Source: Kazachstania africana CBS 2517 (taxonomy: Eukaryota > Ascomycota > Saccharomycetes > Saccharomycetales > Saccharomycetaceae). Taken from it: a DNA stretch of 64,000 nucleotides. Shown piece after piece: positions 28,717 through 38,307 of this stretch. The stretch covers positions 124,001 to 188,000 of the forward strand of contig NC_018945.1 in assembly GCF_000304475.1 (NCBI RefSeq), given 5' to 3'. The position numbers were made by a program, and so were the translations under genes. A model generated the notes under the pieces. The model had not been told where the DNA came from, did no database searches, and saw only the letters and a list, made by a program, of their open reading frames with translations. The stretch's first letter is position 1. Each line of letters opens with the position of its first letter.

Positions 28717-29266
28717 GATTGTGTAAGTCCAACCCTAATGAGCAGTTTGATTATCTAAAATTGGAATAGTTAGCCAGATCTTATTAGTGGTACTCTTGTA
28801 GAGATTATGTAAAATCTCAAATTTATGTGTCGATCTTTTTTTCCCCGGTTCCTTATTTATTAGCCTTTCGTCAATTTCGAAAATCAGACGAGAAGTAGAC
28901 GTCAGTCATCTACTGTTTTTACAGTTTGTGTCTGTAGTGATCGATGAGTTTTAATCAATGCATGGCTTAAATGGTTCAACGATCGTTGAGAGGACGATAT
29001 TTGGTTTTCTAATATCAGACATTCTGCTTAAACTACCCACAGTACTAAGCGATAGCGCAGTCTAAAAGCTCTAAATTAACTCCCGCATCACGCTTTATAG
29101 ATGATGCAATCAATAACATGATGCCAAAAAAAAGACTTCATGTTATAAGTCTTATGAGTACCTGCTTTAGGTTTGACCCGTTTATTCACACTGTTTCGTT
29201 ACTATATACAAGACGAACTTTCAACTATGAAATCGAAACAGTTTAAAGACCGTTATATAAAAGTTT
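28717..29266. other. ARE2 promoter spacer
   Basis: This 550-bp spacer lies between ARE2 (start) and RCF2 (stop) on the minus strand. It includes a perfect 14-bp palindrome TCAACGATCGTTGA at 28976-28989, about 260 bp upstream of ARE2. I see no gene or RNA. A tRNA-like GGTTCAA next to TGGCTTAAATGG near 28960 does not fold as a tRNA. Confidence 0.5.
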
Positions 29267-29947
29267 CTAATCGTACTTGAAGATCTTCGCCTTCTTGCGT
29301 TCTTCGTTGGAGTTGAGGGCACTTCTAGTCTTTTGCCTTTGCATTTCTTCTTCCTCTTCAGCTGCTGCTTTTAGAGCATTTTCCCATCTATTTTGTTCTA
29401 ATAGTTTGAATTTATTAGGTTGTAACTTTGATTCGTATTGACTTAATGCAACCGAGGCTAGCAGTAGTACAACAGTGATAAATTGTGCGTACATTCTAGC
29501 CTGGACAGCTTTTTGCGTCGTGGTCATAATTTTATCTCTATTGATAATCTCCCAAGATGCATATAATGAAGCCGCCCAAATCCCCGTAATTATCTTATAT
29601 TTGTTATTCGAAAGAGAAGAAATTATTTTCTCCTTTATCGATTTCTGAGCCCATTCTTTATGTTCTTCCAATAATCTATCTGACCTGTAATCTGAACTGT
29701 ACATCATTGCGTCGAATTTATTTGATGATTCTTCCGCACAAATGACAGTTAAAACTGTAGGAGGCATAATAAATAATGCAGTCTTTACTGACCACGGCAT
29801 AGTTTTCAAATTAAACTTGGGATACCTTCTGGGTAGGAATCTAAACATTAAGCCCGAAACAGCAAGTCCACCAACGGCACCTACTATCCCACCCTTTATG
29901 GTATGATATTTTTGTAGTTCGATTTCGTCAGACGTCAAAATCTTCAT
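29267..29947 (-). CDS. RCF2: Rcf2, respiratory supercomplex factor 2
   Basis: The 226-residue protein starts MKILTSDEIELQKYHTIKGGIVGAVGGLAVSG, the Rcf2 N terminus with a first hairpin of membrane segments, and has a HIG1-type domain in the second half (KYKIITGIWAASLYASWEIINRD ... KAVQARMYAQFITVVLLLASVALS). It ends in a charged helix. Rcf2 is an inner-membrane protein associated with the III2-IV2 supercomplex and modulates cytochrome oxidase. S. cerevisiae Rcf2 (YNR018W) is 224 residues. Confidence 0.95.
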   Translation of the reverse strand: MKILTSDEIELQKYHTIKGGIVGAVGGLAVSGLMFRFLPRRYPKFNLKTMPWSVKTALFIMPPTVLTVICAEESSNKFDAMMYSSDYRSDRLLEEHKEWAQKSIKEKIISSLSNNKYKIITGIWAASLYASWEIINRDKIMTTTQKAVQARMYAQFITVVLLLASVALSQYESKLQPNKFKLLEQNRWENALKAAAEEEEEMQRQKTRSALNSNEERKKAKIFKYD

Positions 29948-30284
29948 TATGTCAACGTTCTGTATAATATTATAGTCTAAGTAAGGGCAATGTGACTCTG
30001 TGATTTATTTAAAATTGCTTATATATGATAAAATTGCTCTAAGTGCTCAATATTTCCATGCACATTTACACGTTATTCCATTCGATAGCTCAGAGAACGG
30101 ACTCCGAAAAATGCAAAATACGAAAACGTAACGGCTATTACCTTTATAAGAAATGACCGTGTTGAATGTCAATAATACCATTGATGAAGGTTTGTATGTA
30201 TGACAGTTTATATCGAGAACTATATCAATTTGGTTATGTATGTACAAGGAATCTTGATCTATGTAACGATATTTTAAATGTTTT
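29948..30284. other. RCF2 promoter / TIM23 3' spacer
   Basis: This 337-bp AT-rich spacer lies between two minus-strand genes. I see no gene, RNA or strong factor site in it. Confidence 0.5.
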
Positions 30285-30884
30285 CTATTCTAGTACGGAT
30301 TTCTTGAATCCACACCATATTGCGGCAGTACCAGCCATCAAACCGGAGGCATATGCCATGGGTTTGAGACCTTTAGAAGATTTGAAGATCGCACCCGTTA
30401 GTGCACCCGCTGCAACCGAGTTCATGGTGTTGTGCTTGCCTCTTATGGAATCAATGGATGAATTAATGATGTTGTAAGATAGGGCCAATATACCTGCGCT
30501 ATTACCTAGAAATGGACCTCTTTTGGTTATGCTATTCAACACAGTATTCAATTTCAGTTTACCTGGGCTGTTAGGAGGAAGGTTCTGTAAACCGTGGAAA
30601 AGACCAGAAACACCACCAATACCTAGACCAAGCAAATACACGGTACCGGTACCATAACAAAGATCATCGGTCCAACCACGTGAAGGAAGTAGCCCTTGGG
30701 ACCCTTCCATAGTAGACAATTGTTCTTCTTCCAGATCCATATACTCGACACCTTTATCAAGTCCAGCCAGTGGATGTAACTTTCTGGAGTCGAAGATACT
30801 GCCAGCTGGAGTGGTCAGAATACTGGCCACATTAGTCAATCTTGATGTGTCTATCTTATCCTGTCCCTGGTTGTTAAATGACAT
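30285..30884 (-). CDS. TIM23: Tim23, channel subunit of the presequence translocase
   Basis: The 199-residue protein has a hydrophilic intermembrane-space half (about 1-75, including the LHPLAGLDKGVEYMDLEEEQL region that receives presequences and binds Tim50) and four membrane segments of the Tim17/22/23 family with glycine-rich helices: GTVYLLGLGIGGVSG, GNSAGILALSYNIIN, SVAAGALTGAIFKSSKG and AYASGLMAGTAA. The GxxxG-type spacing and positive loops between helices are retained. S. cerevisiae Tim23 (YNR017W) is 222 residues. In S. cerevisiae ACC1 (YNR016C) lies between TIM23 and SMM1; here that space is only 229 bp. Confidence 0.97.
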   Translation of the reverse strand: MSFNNQGQDKIDTSRLTNVASILTTPAGSIFDSRKLHPLAGLDKGVEYMDLEEEQLSTMEGSQGLLPSRGWTDDLCYGTGTVYLLGLGIGGVSGLFHGLQNLPPNSPGKLKLNTVLNSITKRGPFLGNSAGILALSYNIINSSIDSIRGKHNTMNSVAAGALTGAIFKSSKGLKPMAYASGLMAGTAAIWCGFKKSVLE

Positions 30885-31113
30885 ATGTCTTGCGCTACTA
30901 AAGTAACCTTGCTTTCTAGATCAAATTGACTTCTTACTACCACACACAGTCTTGTATTATTGCTCATTCTGATTTGAGTCGCTTTTCTTGGAAGAAATTA
31001 CGAAGAAAAAAAAAAGCGTTTTTGCTCGGAAACTGAGATAGACCGCACTACGTATGAAGCGATGTGAATAAATATATGATTAAAATTAACAATAATTAAC
31101 AAGTATATACATG

Positions 31114-32256
31114 TCATTCTTCTTTAACTTTCTTTAACTTTTGTCCATGTTCATTGGGGGATTGTGTGGTGGCTAACTCCTGTTGGCGTTTTCTTGAGTT
31201 AGCATCATTTTGTAACTTTTTCGCTTTGCTCTCTTCTTCTCTACACGTATCTAGATATTCGTTAATTGCATCGATGTCATCTAAATCACCAGTCTCTAGG
31301 TTTAATTTGTCTACTATGTAATTCAATTCTGACGGATTCCTGCTGCGTGTGAATGTCTTGTGGAAGACAGACTTTCCTGGGACAAGTCTACCAAGCATAT
31401 ATTTGGTATTACCGAAATTATTATCAAATTTGGTTGCAATTTGTACAAAATTCTTGATCACTTGTGGCCAATATAATGGTGCTTCGCTGAAAACTGTTGG
31501 GTTAGTTTCTGCGCAATCAGCAATCATACCTGAAATTTCAGTGTCGAAATTATATTTCTTTTTAATCTCATTGAAATGCGCTCTATTTTTAATGCTACCA
31601 TTTAATGTCAAAGATACGTTATTAGTCTTACAAATTTTGTAAATATCGTGAATGTATTCGTAATTTGGTGCTTCTCTATTTCTCATATCTGGAGTACGAA
31701 AATGTACGGTAAGATTTTTGATACCAGTGACACATATTTTGGAGACTAAATCCAATGTATCCTGTGAATTTTCTAGGATACGAATTTTACAACTAATTGG
31801 TTTATTGAATGGATTACCGACTTTATTGACTAAATGTGACAAAATGGAACAAAGGAGGTCAGGTTTACGTAATAGCGCGGCTCCCATTCCTGCATGGACA
31901 GAAAAATGTTTAGGACATCCACAGTTTAAATCGATACCATCGACATCGTTTATTACTTTCAATGATGCTGCTACGGCTAAATCCGGAGAGCCAGAACCTA
32001 TTTGGAAGATCAACTTTCCAGATTCCAATTCAGGAAACGTACGAAACACCAAAGTCTCCTTCGCATCTTTCGAAATGGTGTAATCTATAGTTTTTAATTT
32101 TGTATTAATTTTGCGATGAGTAGCGATTAACTTTTTATCTATAATTTCTGGTGACCAAACCAAATCAGCTCCATTTTGAAGTGCTAAAAGTCTTGTTGGG
32201 AGTTCCCCTGCTCTGACCATGGGAGCCAGAACTAGTTTACCGGCATAAGAGACCAT
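31114..32256 (-). CDS. SMM1: Smm1/Dus2, tRNA dihydrouridine synthase (position 20)
   Basis: The 380-residue protein has the Dus flavin TIM barrel: KLVLAPMVRAGELPTRLLAL at the start, then IDLNCGCPKHFSVHAGMGAALL with the catalytic cysteine, and SCKIRIL and LTVHFRTPDMR phosphate- and FMN-binding strands. The C terminus is a lysine-rich tail. Smm1 (YNR015W, 384 residues) reduces uridine 20 of cytoplasmic tRNAs using NADPH and FMN. Confidence 0.95.
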   Translation of the reverse strand: MVSYAGKLVLAPMVRAGELPTRLLALQNGADLVWSPEIIDKKLIATHRKINTKLKTIDYTISKDAKETLVFRTFPELESGKLIFQIGSGSPDLAVAASLKVINDVDGIDLNCGCPKHFSVHAGMGAALLRKPDLLCSILSHLVNKVGNPFNKPISCKIRILENSQDTLDLVSKICVTGIKNLTVHFRTPDMRNREAPNYEYIHDIYKICKTNNVSLTLNGSIKNRAHFNEIKKKYNFDTEISGMIADCAETNPTVFSEAPLYWPQVIKNFVQIATKFDNNFGNTKYMLGRLVPGKSVFHKTFTRSRNPSELNYIVDKLNLETGDLDDIDAINEYLDTCREEESKAKKLQNDANSRKRQQELATTQSPNEHGQKLKKVKEE

Positions 32257-32500
32257 CGTTCGTTGTATATTTATGTGATACTAAACTCTATGAGATGTAT
32301 TTTTTGCTTTTTTTCAAAATTTCATGGATTTTTTCAATGATGCAAGTATTGTCGTCCCTCGTCGCATAGTGAGAAATTTGACTATGACAGAAGAATATAA
32401 GGAAGTGTTTTACTTTTCATTGAGGAATATATGTAAATATATAAAAAAACAGGTAGAATGTATGTGGTATTTATGAATGTTTAATAGTAAATTTTGTCAA

Positions 32501-32926
32501 CTATATTAGAATTTTTTTATAATCAGGTTTATTAAATTTGACTGCGACTGAATTTCTTCTATGATGATGTTTATCGCATGGCGAAGAGTCCGTTATTCCA
32601 TCATTTGTAGTATTTAAACAACTTTGTACACTATTCGATCTACTACAATTTCTGCTTGAGTCACCTACTATACGTTTATTTTCCAAAAAATGTGAGTATC
32701 CTTCGTAGTAATCCTCGGTAGTGAGATACGAAGAAGACTCCAATATAGAAGAATCTGAAAATCTATCGTGGGCATTATAAAGCATTGAAACTTCTGATTC
32801 GTCTGTATGTGAATCCATCACGTTTATTACCGTGTGTACGATTTCTTTATTTCCTTGCAAGGATTCTCTTGAAGAAGAGAGTTGCTTATAGAGGAATATC
32901 ACTTGGGCAGATAATGGTTTATTCAT
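32501..32926 (-). CDS. Small protein of unknown function, YNR014W/YMR206W-like
   Basis: I chose the ATG at 32926 (MNKPLSAQVIFLYKQLSSS), giving 141 residues; an in-frame ATG at 33043 would add a 39-residue hydrophobic stretch next to a TA microsatellite, which looks non-coding. The protein is Ser/Asn/Asp-rich with no domain I recognise, and ends in a basic, conserved-looking RRNSVAVKFNKPDYKKILI. RRNS is a possible protein kinase A site. Placement between SMM1 and PHO91 and the minus strand match YNR014W (212 residues, duplicate YMR206W), which is uncharacterised. The long shared spacer with PHO91 suggests complex promoter control. Confidence 0.7.
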   Translation of the reverse strand: MNKPLSAQVIFLYKQLSSSRESLQGNKEIVHTVINVMDSHTDESEVSMLYNAHDRFSDSSILESSSYLTTEDYYEGYSHFLENKRIVGDSSRNCSRSNSVQSCLNTTNDGITDSSPCDKHHHRRNSVAVKFNKPDYKKILI

Positions 32927-33042
32927 AGAAGAAGAATGATGAAAAGGAATGGAAATGTCGTTGAAAACAAAATAAAGTAAGTGTATACGTGCGATTCGAA
33001 AATAGCAAGAAATATAGAATAGGATTATAAAAGCAGATGTCA

Positions 33043-33075
33043 TAGATAGATAGATATATATATATATATATATAT
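33043..33075. repeat. GATA/TA microsatellite
   Basis: Three GATA units run into about eleven TA dinucleotides in the divergent spacer. Confidence 0.9.
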
Positions 33076-33204
33076 TTGTAATCTATACATAATTCATGGT
33101 CATTCTATTACGAATTAAGAAGGAAATGGTTGAGATAACAAGGTCGAAGACAATGATGTGTGAATAGAACTTTATCTACAGGGACAAAATCCAACATATG
33201 GTAA

Positions 33205-33230
33205 TACAACTCAGTAGTACAACTCAGTAG
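33205..33230. repeat. 13-bp perfect tandem duplication
   Basis: TACAACTCAGTAG occurs twice head to tail with no mismatch. Confidence 0.9.
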
Positions 33231-33883
33231 TACAGAGGCAATATTCGCCAGAACACCATAGAACTTTTTAGGTTTAAACGACGACAATTGAAGGTGAAGT
33301 TGAGTTTTGTCATATGAGGGAATTGCAGTAATGCGACTACAATAGAGGGAAAGTATATGGCGTAGTATGAGGGCGACGCCCTCTCCCACCTCCTCTTCCT
33401 TTTTTTACTCAGCGGTCGACTCCCCCCCACACCAAAAATTTCCTCCCCCCCCAAATTTTCAGTCATTCCTTGCGTATTGCACGCCTGTGGCTGCGATTTC
33501 CAGGCATCCATCCATCCCCTTGAATGGCAGACGCATGTTGGCAGAATTGGCATTGCACAGTCTCTCTATCTCTCTCAACATCGACGGTGTGGCACTTGCA
33601 GTCCTCCTGATAATGCTTTTCTACTTGTGGAAAAATTTCCTTTATTATTCTCATTTAACCCCTCGGGGTTACACTTTCACCACGTTATTCCGTTTCAAGT
33701 AAAAACCCTCCCCATTTAGGAAGTTCCTTATACGTTACTCTTTTATTTCTTTTTTTTTATTCGCAGGGAACTGAGAGGAGCATCTCGGGGTTTCCTCATT
33801 GATCCGTGTCTTTCCGAACCAAGCCCTAACTTAACTGGAACCCGGAGTGCTTTTCAACCCTAGAATGATGATTCTTGTGAAAG

Positions 33884-33891
33884 CCGGGTAA
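33884..33891 (-). promoter_or_regulatory. Reb1 site upstream of PHO91
   Basis: CCGGGTAA is the complement of TTACCCGG. It lies 133-140 bp upstream of the PHO91 start and a few bases before an out-of-family in-frame ATG at 33898. Confidence 0.55.
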
Positions 33892-34023
33892 TATCGTTTG
33901 TGCGTCTACAGTGCAGGTAGGAAGGATCGAGTCATCATCAAATTAGAAAAAGCTGGGTTAAGGAATTGTATAGCAACCATACAAGACTATATATGTCGTA
34001 ACCTTAGAGGTCCTGAACACCAT

Positions 34024-36507
34024 ATGAAGTTCTCACATTCGCTGCAGTTCAACTCTGTTCCAGAATGGTCTTCCAAATATATTGCTTACTCCAATTTGAA
34101 AAAGACTATATACAACTTACAAAAGGAAAAATTATACAATAACATATCTTCGGCGTCTAGCGTGTCAAATGTGGTTGACACGGAACAGCAGCCGTTACTA
34201 TTGGACACTTCAACAGATCCGTATATTAAAAGATTTTTAGAACAGCTAAATTCAGAAGTTAAAAAGATAGATAAATTCTTCATATCTCAAAAAACCGGTT
34301 TAATAGCCAATTACAATGAATTGAATGATGATATTCGGGATTTTGAAGTTAGTTTATTGACTGCTCCAGTCTTTAAAAGGCGTAGATCTACAAGAAGACT
34401 CTCTTCTGTGTCTTCTAATGAATCGATGCTTTCTCAAAATTTACCATTGTCGATCGATTCCGGTCCAGATGATGAAATTGAAGGTATTAATGAAGATTTT
34501 AATTATTATACGCGTATGAATCCGTTATTACAACAAAGTGTCATATTGAAAAAAAGAATTGTTGTACTCTTTACACAATTATCAGAGTTGAAAGACTATA
34601 TCGAATTGAATAAGACAGGTTTTAGAAAAATCTGTAAAAAATTCGATAAATCTTTAAACACAAGTATAAAAGATCCTTTCATGGAAAAACTTTGTCAAGG
34701 TTCAAACACTTTCAAACCTGAGACTCTGGCTAAGATCACAGAATACATCGATGAATGTATCGTCACTTATGCTAAATTGTCAAATCAAGATAGTACAGGT
34801 AATTTGGGCCTCAATAAGACAAATACTAGCGATGATAACGGTAGTAGTCAGGGTACAGAACCACAAGACTTTGTTCCTTACGACTTTGAAAATGCAAAGA
34901 AAGAATTATCAACACATTTGAGAGAACATGTCGTATGGGAAAGAAATACAGTATGGAAAGATATGATGAATTTGGAAAGGAAATCACAAAATGCAAAGGC
35001 AAGTACTTCCGAAAAGATTGAACCACTAGATTCAAGTCTAAATCTCACTTTATCGGATTTCTTAAGCTTACCGCCCGCCAAAATTATTAATTTAGTGGTA
35101 AATTCTAACTCATTTATCAAATTTGCAGCAATAACTGCGATTTTTATCTTATTATTATGTTACTATAGTCCATTTAATGATGTTTTACAACAAAATTGTT
35201 TTGCTATCTTAATATATGCTTCATTACTATGGGCAACTGAAACGATACCACTATTTGTCACCTCTTTGTTTATACCTTTACTGATAGTGATCTTCCCCAC
35301 GTTGAAAGATCCAGTGTCAAACATCCCTTTAAATTCTATTCAGTCCTCTCAATACATCCTTTCCTCGATGTGGACAAGCGTTATTATGTTATTACTAGGT
35401 GGCTTTACGTTAGCAGCCGCTTTATCCAAATATAATATTGCCAAGGTTCTATCTACTCATATCCTATCATCGGCAGGGACAAATCCAAAAGTGATTCTAC
35501 TGACAATCATGTTTGTCGCATCATTTGTGTCAATGTGGGTCTCAAATGTTGCTGCCCCAGTATTATGTTATTCGATCATACAACCATTATTGAGAACTTT
35601 GCCGAGACATAATACATTCTCTAAATCATTAATTCTTGGTATTGCTCTAGCATCAAATGTAGGCGGTATGGCTTCTCCCATTGCGTCTCCACAAAATATT
35701 TTTGCTTTCGGTATAATGAATTCGCCTCCTTCATGGGTAGAATGGTTCATAATAACAACTCCGGTCTGTATTATTTGTAATTTTATTATTTGGGTAATGT
35801 TATTGGTATCATTTCCAATAGATTATAAGAATACCAAAATCTTAAAGCTACACCGCATAACGGACCCCTTCACGGTAACACAATGGTTTGTTTCTATTGT
35901 CTGTGTCGTGACAATTCTTCTTTGGTGTCTCTCGAATAAACTGTCTTCTCAACTGGGCGAAATGGGTATTATTTCCATTATACCCATTTTATTATTATTT
36001 GGCACAGGGTTATTAAGTTCCGACGATTTCAATAACTTCATGTGGAATATCGTGGTTCTTGCAATGGGTGGTTCTACCTTAGGAAAAGCTGTCAGCAACT
36101 CTGGTTTACTTGCTACAATTGCTCACCTTATCAAGGAGGAAATACAAGACGAATCATTAATTTATATTATAATAACGTTTGGCCTTTGTGTATTGGTGAT
36201 GGCAACTTTTATCTCACATACCGTATCTGCTATGATTGTAGTGCCTTTAATGGGCGAGATTGGGGCTAATCTACCTGGTGATCACTCAAAATTATTGATT
36301 ATGATTTCCACTTTGCTATGTTCTTGCGCAATGGGTTTACCCACTTCTGGATTTCCCAACGTTACTGCAATTTCGATGATTGATGAGGCAGGCGATAGGT
36401 ATTTGAGTGTAATGCACGTTATTAGCAGGGGTGTACCGGTCAGTATTGCTTGCTATTTCATAGTAGTCACAGTGGGTTTCGGAATGATGAAATTATTGGG
36501 CTATTAA
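34024..36507 (+). CDS. PHO91: Pho91, vacuolar low-affinity phosphate transporter
   Basis: I start at 34024 (MKFSHSLQFNSVPEWSSKYI), the canonical SPX start; the frame is open to an ATG 42 codons upstream, but those residues are unrelated. The 827-residue product has an SPX domain (about 1-250: YSNLKKTIYNLQKEK, KTGFRKICKKFDKSL with the lysine cluster that binds inositol pyrophosphates) followed by about 12 membrane segments of the SLC13/DASS type (LLLGGFTLAAAL, SNVAAPVL, ASNVGGMASPIASPQN, LPTSGFPN). Pho91 exports phosphate and can carry polyphosphate-derived phosphate out of the vacuole. S. cerevisiae Pho91 (YNR013C) is 894 residues. Confidence 0.96.
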   Translation: MKFSHSLQFNSVPEWSSKYIAYSNLKKTIYNLQKEKLYNNISSASSVSNVVDTEQQPLLLDTSTDPYIKRFLEQLNSEVKKIDKFFISQKTGLIANYNELNDDIRDFEVSLLTAPVFKRRRSTRRLSSVSSNESMLSQNLPLSIDSGPDDEIEGINEDFNYYTRMNPLLQQSVILKKRIVVLFTQLSELKDYIELNKTGFRKICKKFDKSLNTSIKDPFMEKLCQGSNTFKPETLAKITEYIDECIVTYAKLSNQDSTGNLGLNKTNTSDDNGSSQGTEPQDFVPYDFENAKKELSTHLREHVVWERNTVWKDMMNLERKSQNAKASTSEKIEPLDSSLNLTLSDFLSLPPAKIINLVVNSNSFIKFAAITAIFILLLCYYSPFNDVLQQNCFAILIYASLLWATETIPLFVTSLFIPLLIVIFPTLKDPVSNIPLNSIQSSQYILSSMWTSVIMLLLGGFTLAAALSKYNIAKVLSTHILSSAGTNPKVILLTIMFVASFVSMWVSNVAAPVLCYSIIQPLLRTLPRHNTFSKSLILGIALASNVGGMASPIASPQNIFAFGIMNSPPSWVEWFIITTPVCIICNFIIWVMLLVSFPIDYKNTKILKLHRITDPFTVTQWFVSIVCVVTILLWCLSNKLSSQLGEMGIISIIPILLLFGTGLLSSDDFNNFMWNIVVLAMGGSTLGKAVSNSGLLATIAHLIKEEIQDESLIYIIITFGLCVLVMATFISHTVSAMIVVPLMGEIGANLPGDHSKLLIMISTLLCSCAMGLPTSGFPNVTAISMIDEAGDRYLSVMHVISRGVPVSIACYFIVVTVGFGMMKLLGY

Positions 36508-36596
36508 TATTTATGGTACATTATACAATAGAAAATTCTTATACAGTATATAGAAAAAAGAAGCATCTACTTTTTTTTATTCAATAATTTCTTGAC

Positions 36597-38111
36597 TTAT
36601 TCACAGCCAAAATATTTTGCGTCAACAAACCTTGTTAATGCCCAGTTACTTTTACGATTTTTCAATTCTTCTCTCGTAACTATAGATGCAACGTAAATGT
36701 TTACCCTGTTGTTAAAGGCATTCATTACTCTTTTAAGGCCTGTTTCAGTGGCAAGATACATGACAACGCTAATATTTTCTATTCTCACATCATGATCTAA
36801 TAGAACTTGTATAGCCATAATCATGGCTGCACCACTAATAAGTTGGCCTTCCATTAAAAGAACTTTCTTATATTCGTTGACATTATCTGGTAAGAACTCA
36901 GCATGCAATTGTGGTTCACCTGTTTGTGAATCAGATTGGATTAATAATTTTCCAATACTTATATTTGGGATTGTCTTTCTTAATGAGCTCATGAAACAAT
37001 CACCTGACCTAATGATATTGACAGCAGTAACTTCATTAAAGTCACAAACTGTTAATCTTTCCATTGAGTAACCTGATGCTGTGACAATATTTTTCTTATT
37101 TGGACTTGCAAGATTATCGATTGTTTTTGATAATAAGATCATTGCCAATCTATCAAAATAAAAGACGAAATCATCCCGATTTAGTCTCTTATCCAGAAGC
37201 ATTGTCATTATTGATTTAACTTGATTTGTAGACTCTAATTCGTGGACCATTTTGTTTTTCTTCATTGATTCATAATTTTGTTCAAATCCTAGTTTGATTA
37301 GTTCCTTAATGTGTTCCTCCGATTTTAATTCTAGTTTAGATTCAATGTGGTTTATCAATAATTGCACTGCAACACCATTATCGCCCATAGATGGGATAAT
37401 AGCGTCAGCATTTTGCATGGTTGGCTTCACGTACTTTACAGCATTTGGTTTAACGAATCTTTCCCATTGATCAATACATCCAGGCAAGTCACGACCTCTT
37501 GAAACGATATCTCTTGTTAATCTTCTAGCCAAACAAACATCCAAATCAGCATCGACATAAATTTTCAAATCCATTAAATCTAGCAATCTTTTGTCATGCA
37601 ATGCATAGATACCTTCAAGGACGACAACACTGGCACCATATATAGTCGTGGACTTGCCTGGTGTTCTATTGTGGTGTACAAAACTGTAGACTGGGATATT
37701 AGTTTTCTTTCCCTCCTTCAAGTTCAATATGCATTCATAAGCCAAATCCATATCAATAGCAGCTGGTTCATCGAAATCGTAAGAATTATTGAAAGCTTGG
37801 GCTCTCTGTTCCTTATTTAATGGTTTGTAGAAATTGTCCATAGAAACTAATACGGTCCAAGGAACATTCATGGATGAGACGATCTTCGAGGCTACACTTG
37901 TCTTCCCTGAACCCGACGTACCACCGACACCAATAATGTATGGGGTTGTCCATGGTGGGATATATCGTTTCGCTTCTATTGAGCTTCTTCTTCTACTTGG
38001 TTCTGGCATATCGGACTCAGGATTGGTCATATAGGAAAAGAAACGTGGTTCGACACTGTCAATGTAGCGGTGGCAGTCAACGGCTCTCGACTCGTATCCA
38101 ACTTTTACCAT
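36597..38111 (-). CDS. URK1: Urk1, uridine/cytidine kinase
   Basis: The 504-residue protein has a P-loop kinase domain (GGTSGSGKTS at about 63-72, DNFYKPL, YDFDEPAAIDMDL, ARRLTRDIVSRGRDL) fused to a C-terminal phosphoribosyltransferase-like domain (from about 300: CDFNEVTAVNIIRSGDCF, LMEGQLISGAAMIMAI). It matches S. cerevisiae Urk1 (YNR012W, 501 residues) throughout. The enzyme phosphorylates uridine and cytidine to UMP and CMP in pyrimidine salvage. It is divergent from PRP2, with RRPE and PAC motifs in the shared promoter, about 40-57 bp upstream of its ATG. Confidence 0.97.
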   Translation of the reverse strand: MVKVGYESRAVDCHRYIDSVEPRFFSYMTNPESDMPEPSRRRSSIEAKRYIPPWTTPYIIGVGGTSGSGKTSVASKIVSSMNVPWTVLVSMDNFYKPLNKEQRAQAFNNSYDFDEPAAIDMDLAYECILNLKEGKKTNIPVYSFVHHNRTPGKSTTIYGASVVVLEGIYALHDKRLLDLMDLKIYVDADLDVCLARRLTRDIVSRGRDLPGCIDQWERFVKPNAVKYVKPTMQNADAIIPSMGDNGVAVQLLINHIESKLELKSEEHIKELIKLGFEQNYESMKKNKMVHELESTNQVKSIMTMLLDKRLNRDDFVFYFDRLAMILLSKTIDNLASPNKKNIVTASGYSMERLTVCDFNEVTAVNIIRSGDCFMSSLRKTIPNISIGKLLIQSDSQTGEPQLHAEFLPDNVNEYKKVLLMEGQLISGAAMIMAIQVLLDHDVRIENISVVMYLATETGLKRVMNAFNNRVNIYVASIVTREELKNRKSNWALTRFVDAKYFGCE

Positions 38112-38151
38112 AGATCAGTCGATTACTTAAAATTTTTTTTCTTTGGACTAC

Positions 38152-38168
38152 AAAAATTTTGCGATGAG
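38152..38168. promoter_or_regulatory. Abutting RRPE and PAC motifs between URK1 and PRP2
   Basis: AAAAATTTT (38152-38160) is directly followed by GCGATGAG (38161-38168). Both are exact cores of the ribosome-biogenesis regulon and in the usual close pairing. They lie 41-57 bp from URK1 and 140-156 bp from PRP2. Confidence 0.6.
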
Positions 38169-38307
38169 CTTGGAAAATTCGTAGATGCGGCTTCTAATGT
38201 GTCAAGATTTCTCGAGTACATTTGATGTAAAGAAAAAAAATTGGATGTGGTAAATCTACTTTATGAAGAATCGATTAGGCTTTGGAGCAAGAGAAGGAGA
38301 TAGGAAT

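Larger units (their letters stand above)
32927..34023. other. Long divergent spacer between the YNR014W-like gene and PHO91
   Basis: At 1.1 kb this is among the longest spacers in the window. From left to right it holds a GATA/TA microsatellite (33043-33075), a 13-bp tandem duplication (33205-33230), a GC-rich stretch with C7 and C8 runs (33422-33452), the inverted repeat AACCCC-TC-GGGGTT near 33659-33672 and a Reb1 site at 33884-33891. Open frames here are unconserved and overlap on both strands. Confidence 0.6.

Noticed and set aside
28955..28990. A-box-like TGGCTTAAATGG followed by GGTTCAA
   Set aside because: The two elements overlap in spacing far too short for a tRNA, and no cloverleaf forms.
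32927..33043. 39-residue hydrophobic N-terminal extension of the YNR014W-like protein
   Set aside because: It runs into a microsatellite and looks like AT-rich non-coding DNA in frame; a signal anchor is not expected for this family.
33224..33719. Several overlapping 60-110-codon open frames in the PHO91 upstream spacer
   Set aside because: They arise from GC-rich, stop-poor DNA on both strands and have no recognisable domain.
33898..34023. 42-codon upstream extension of PHO91
   Set aside because: The SPX domain starts at the downstream ATG (MKFSHSLQF), and the extension overlaps the promoter next to a Reb1 site.
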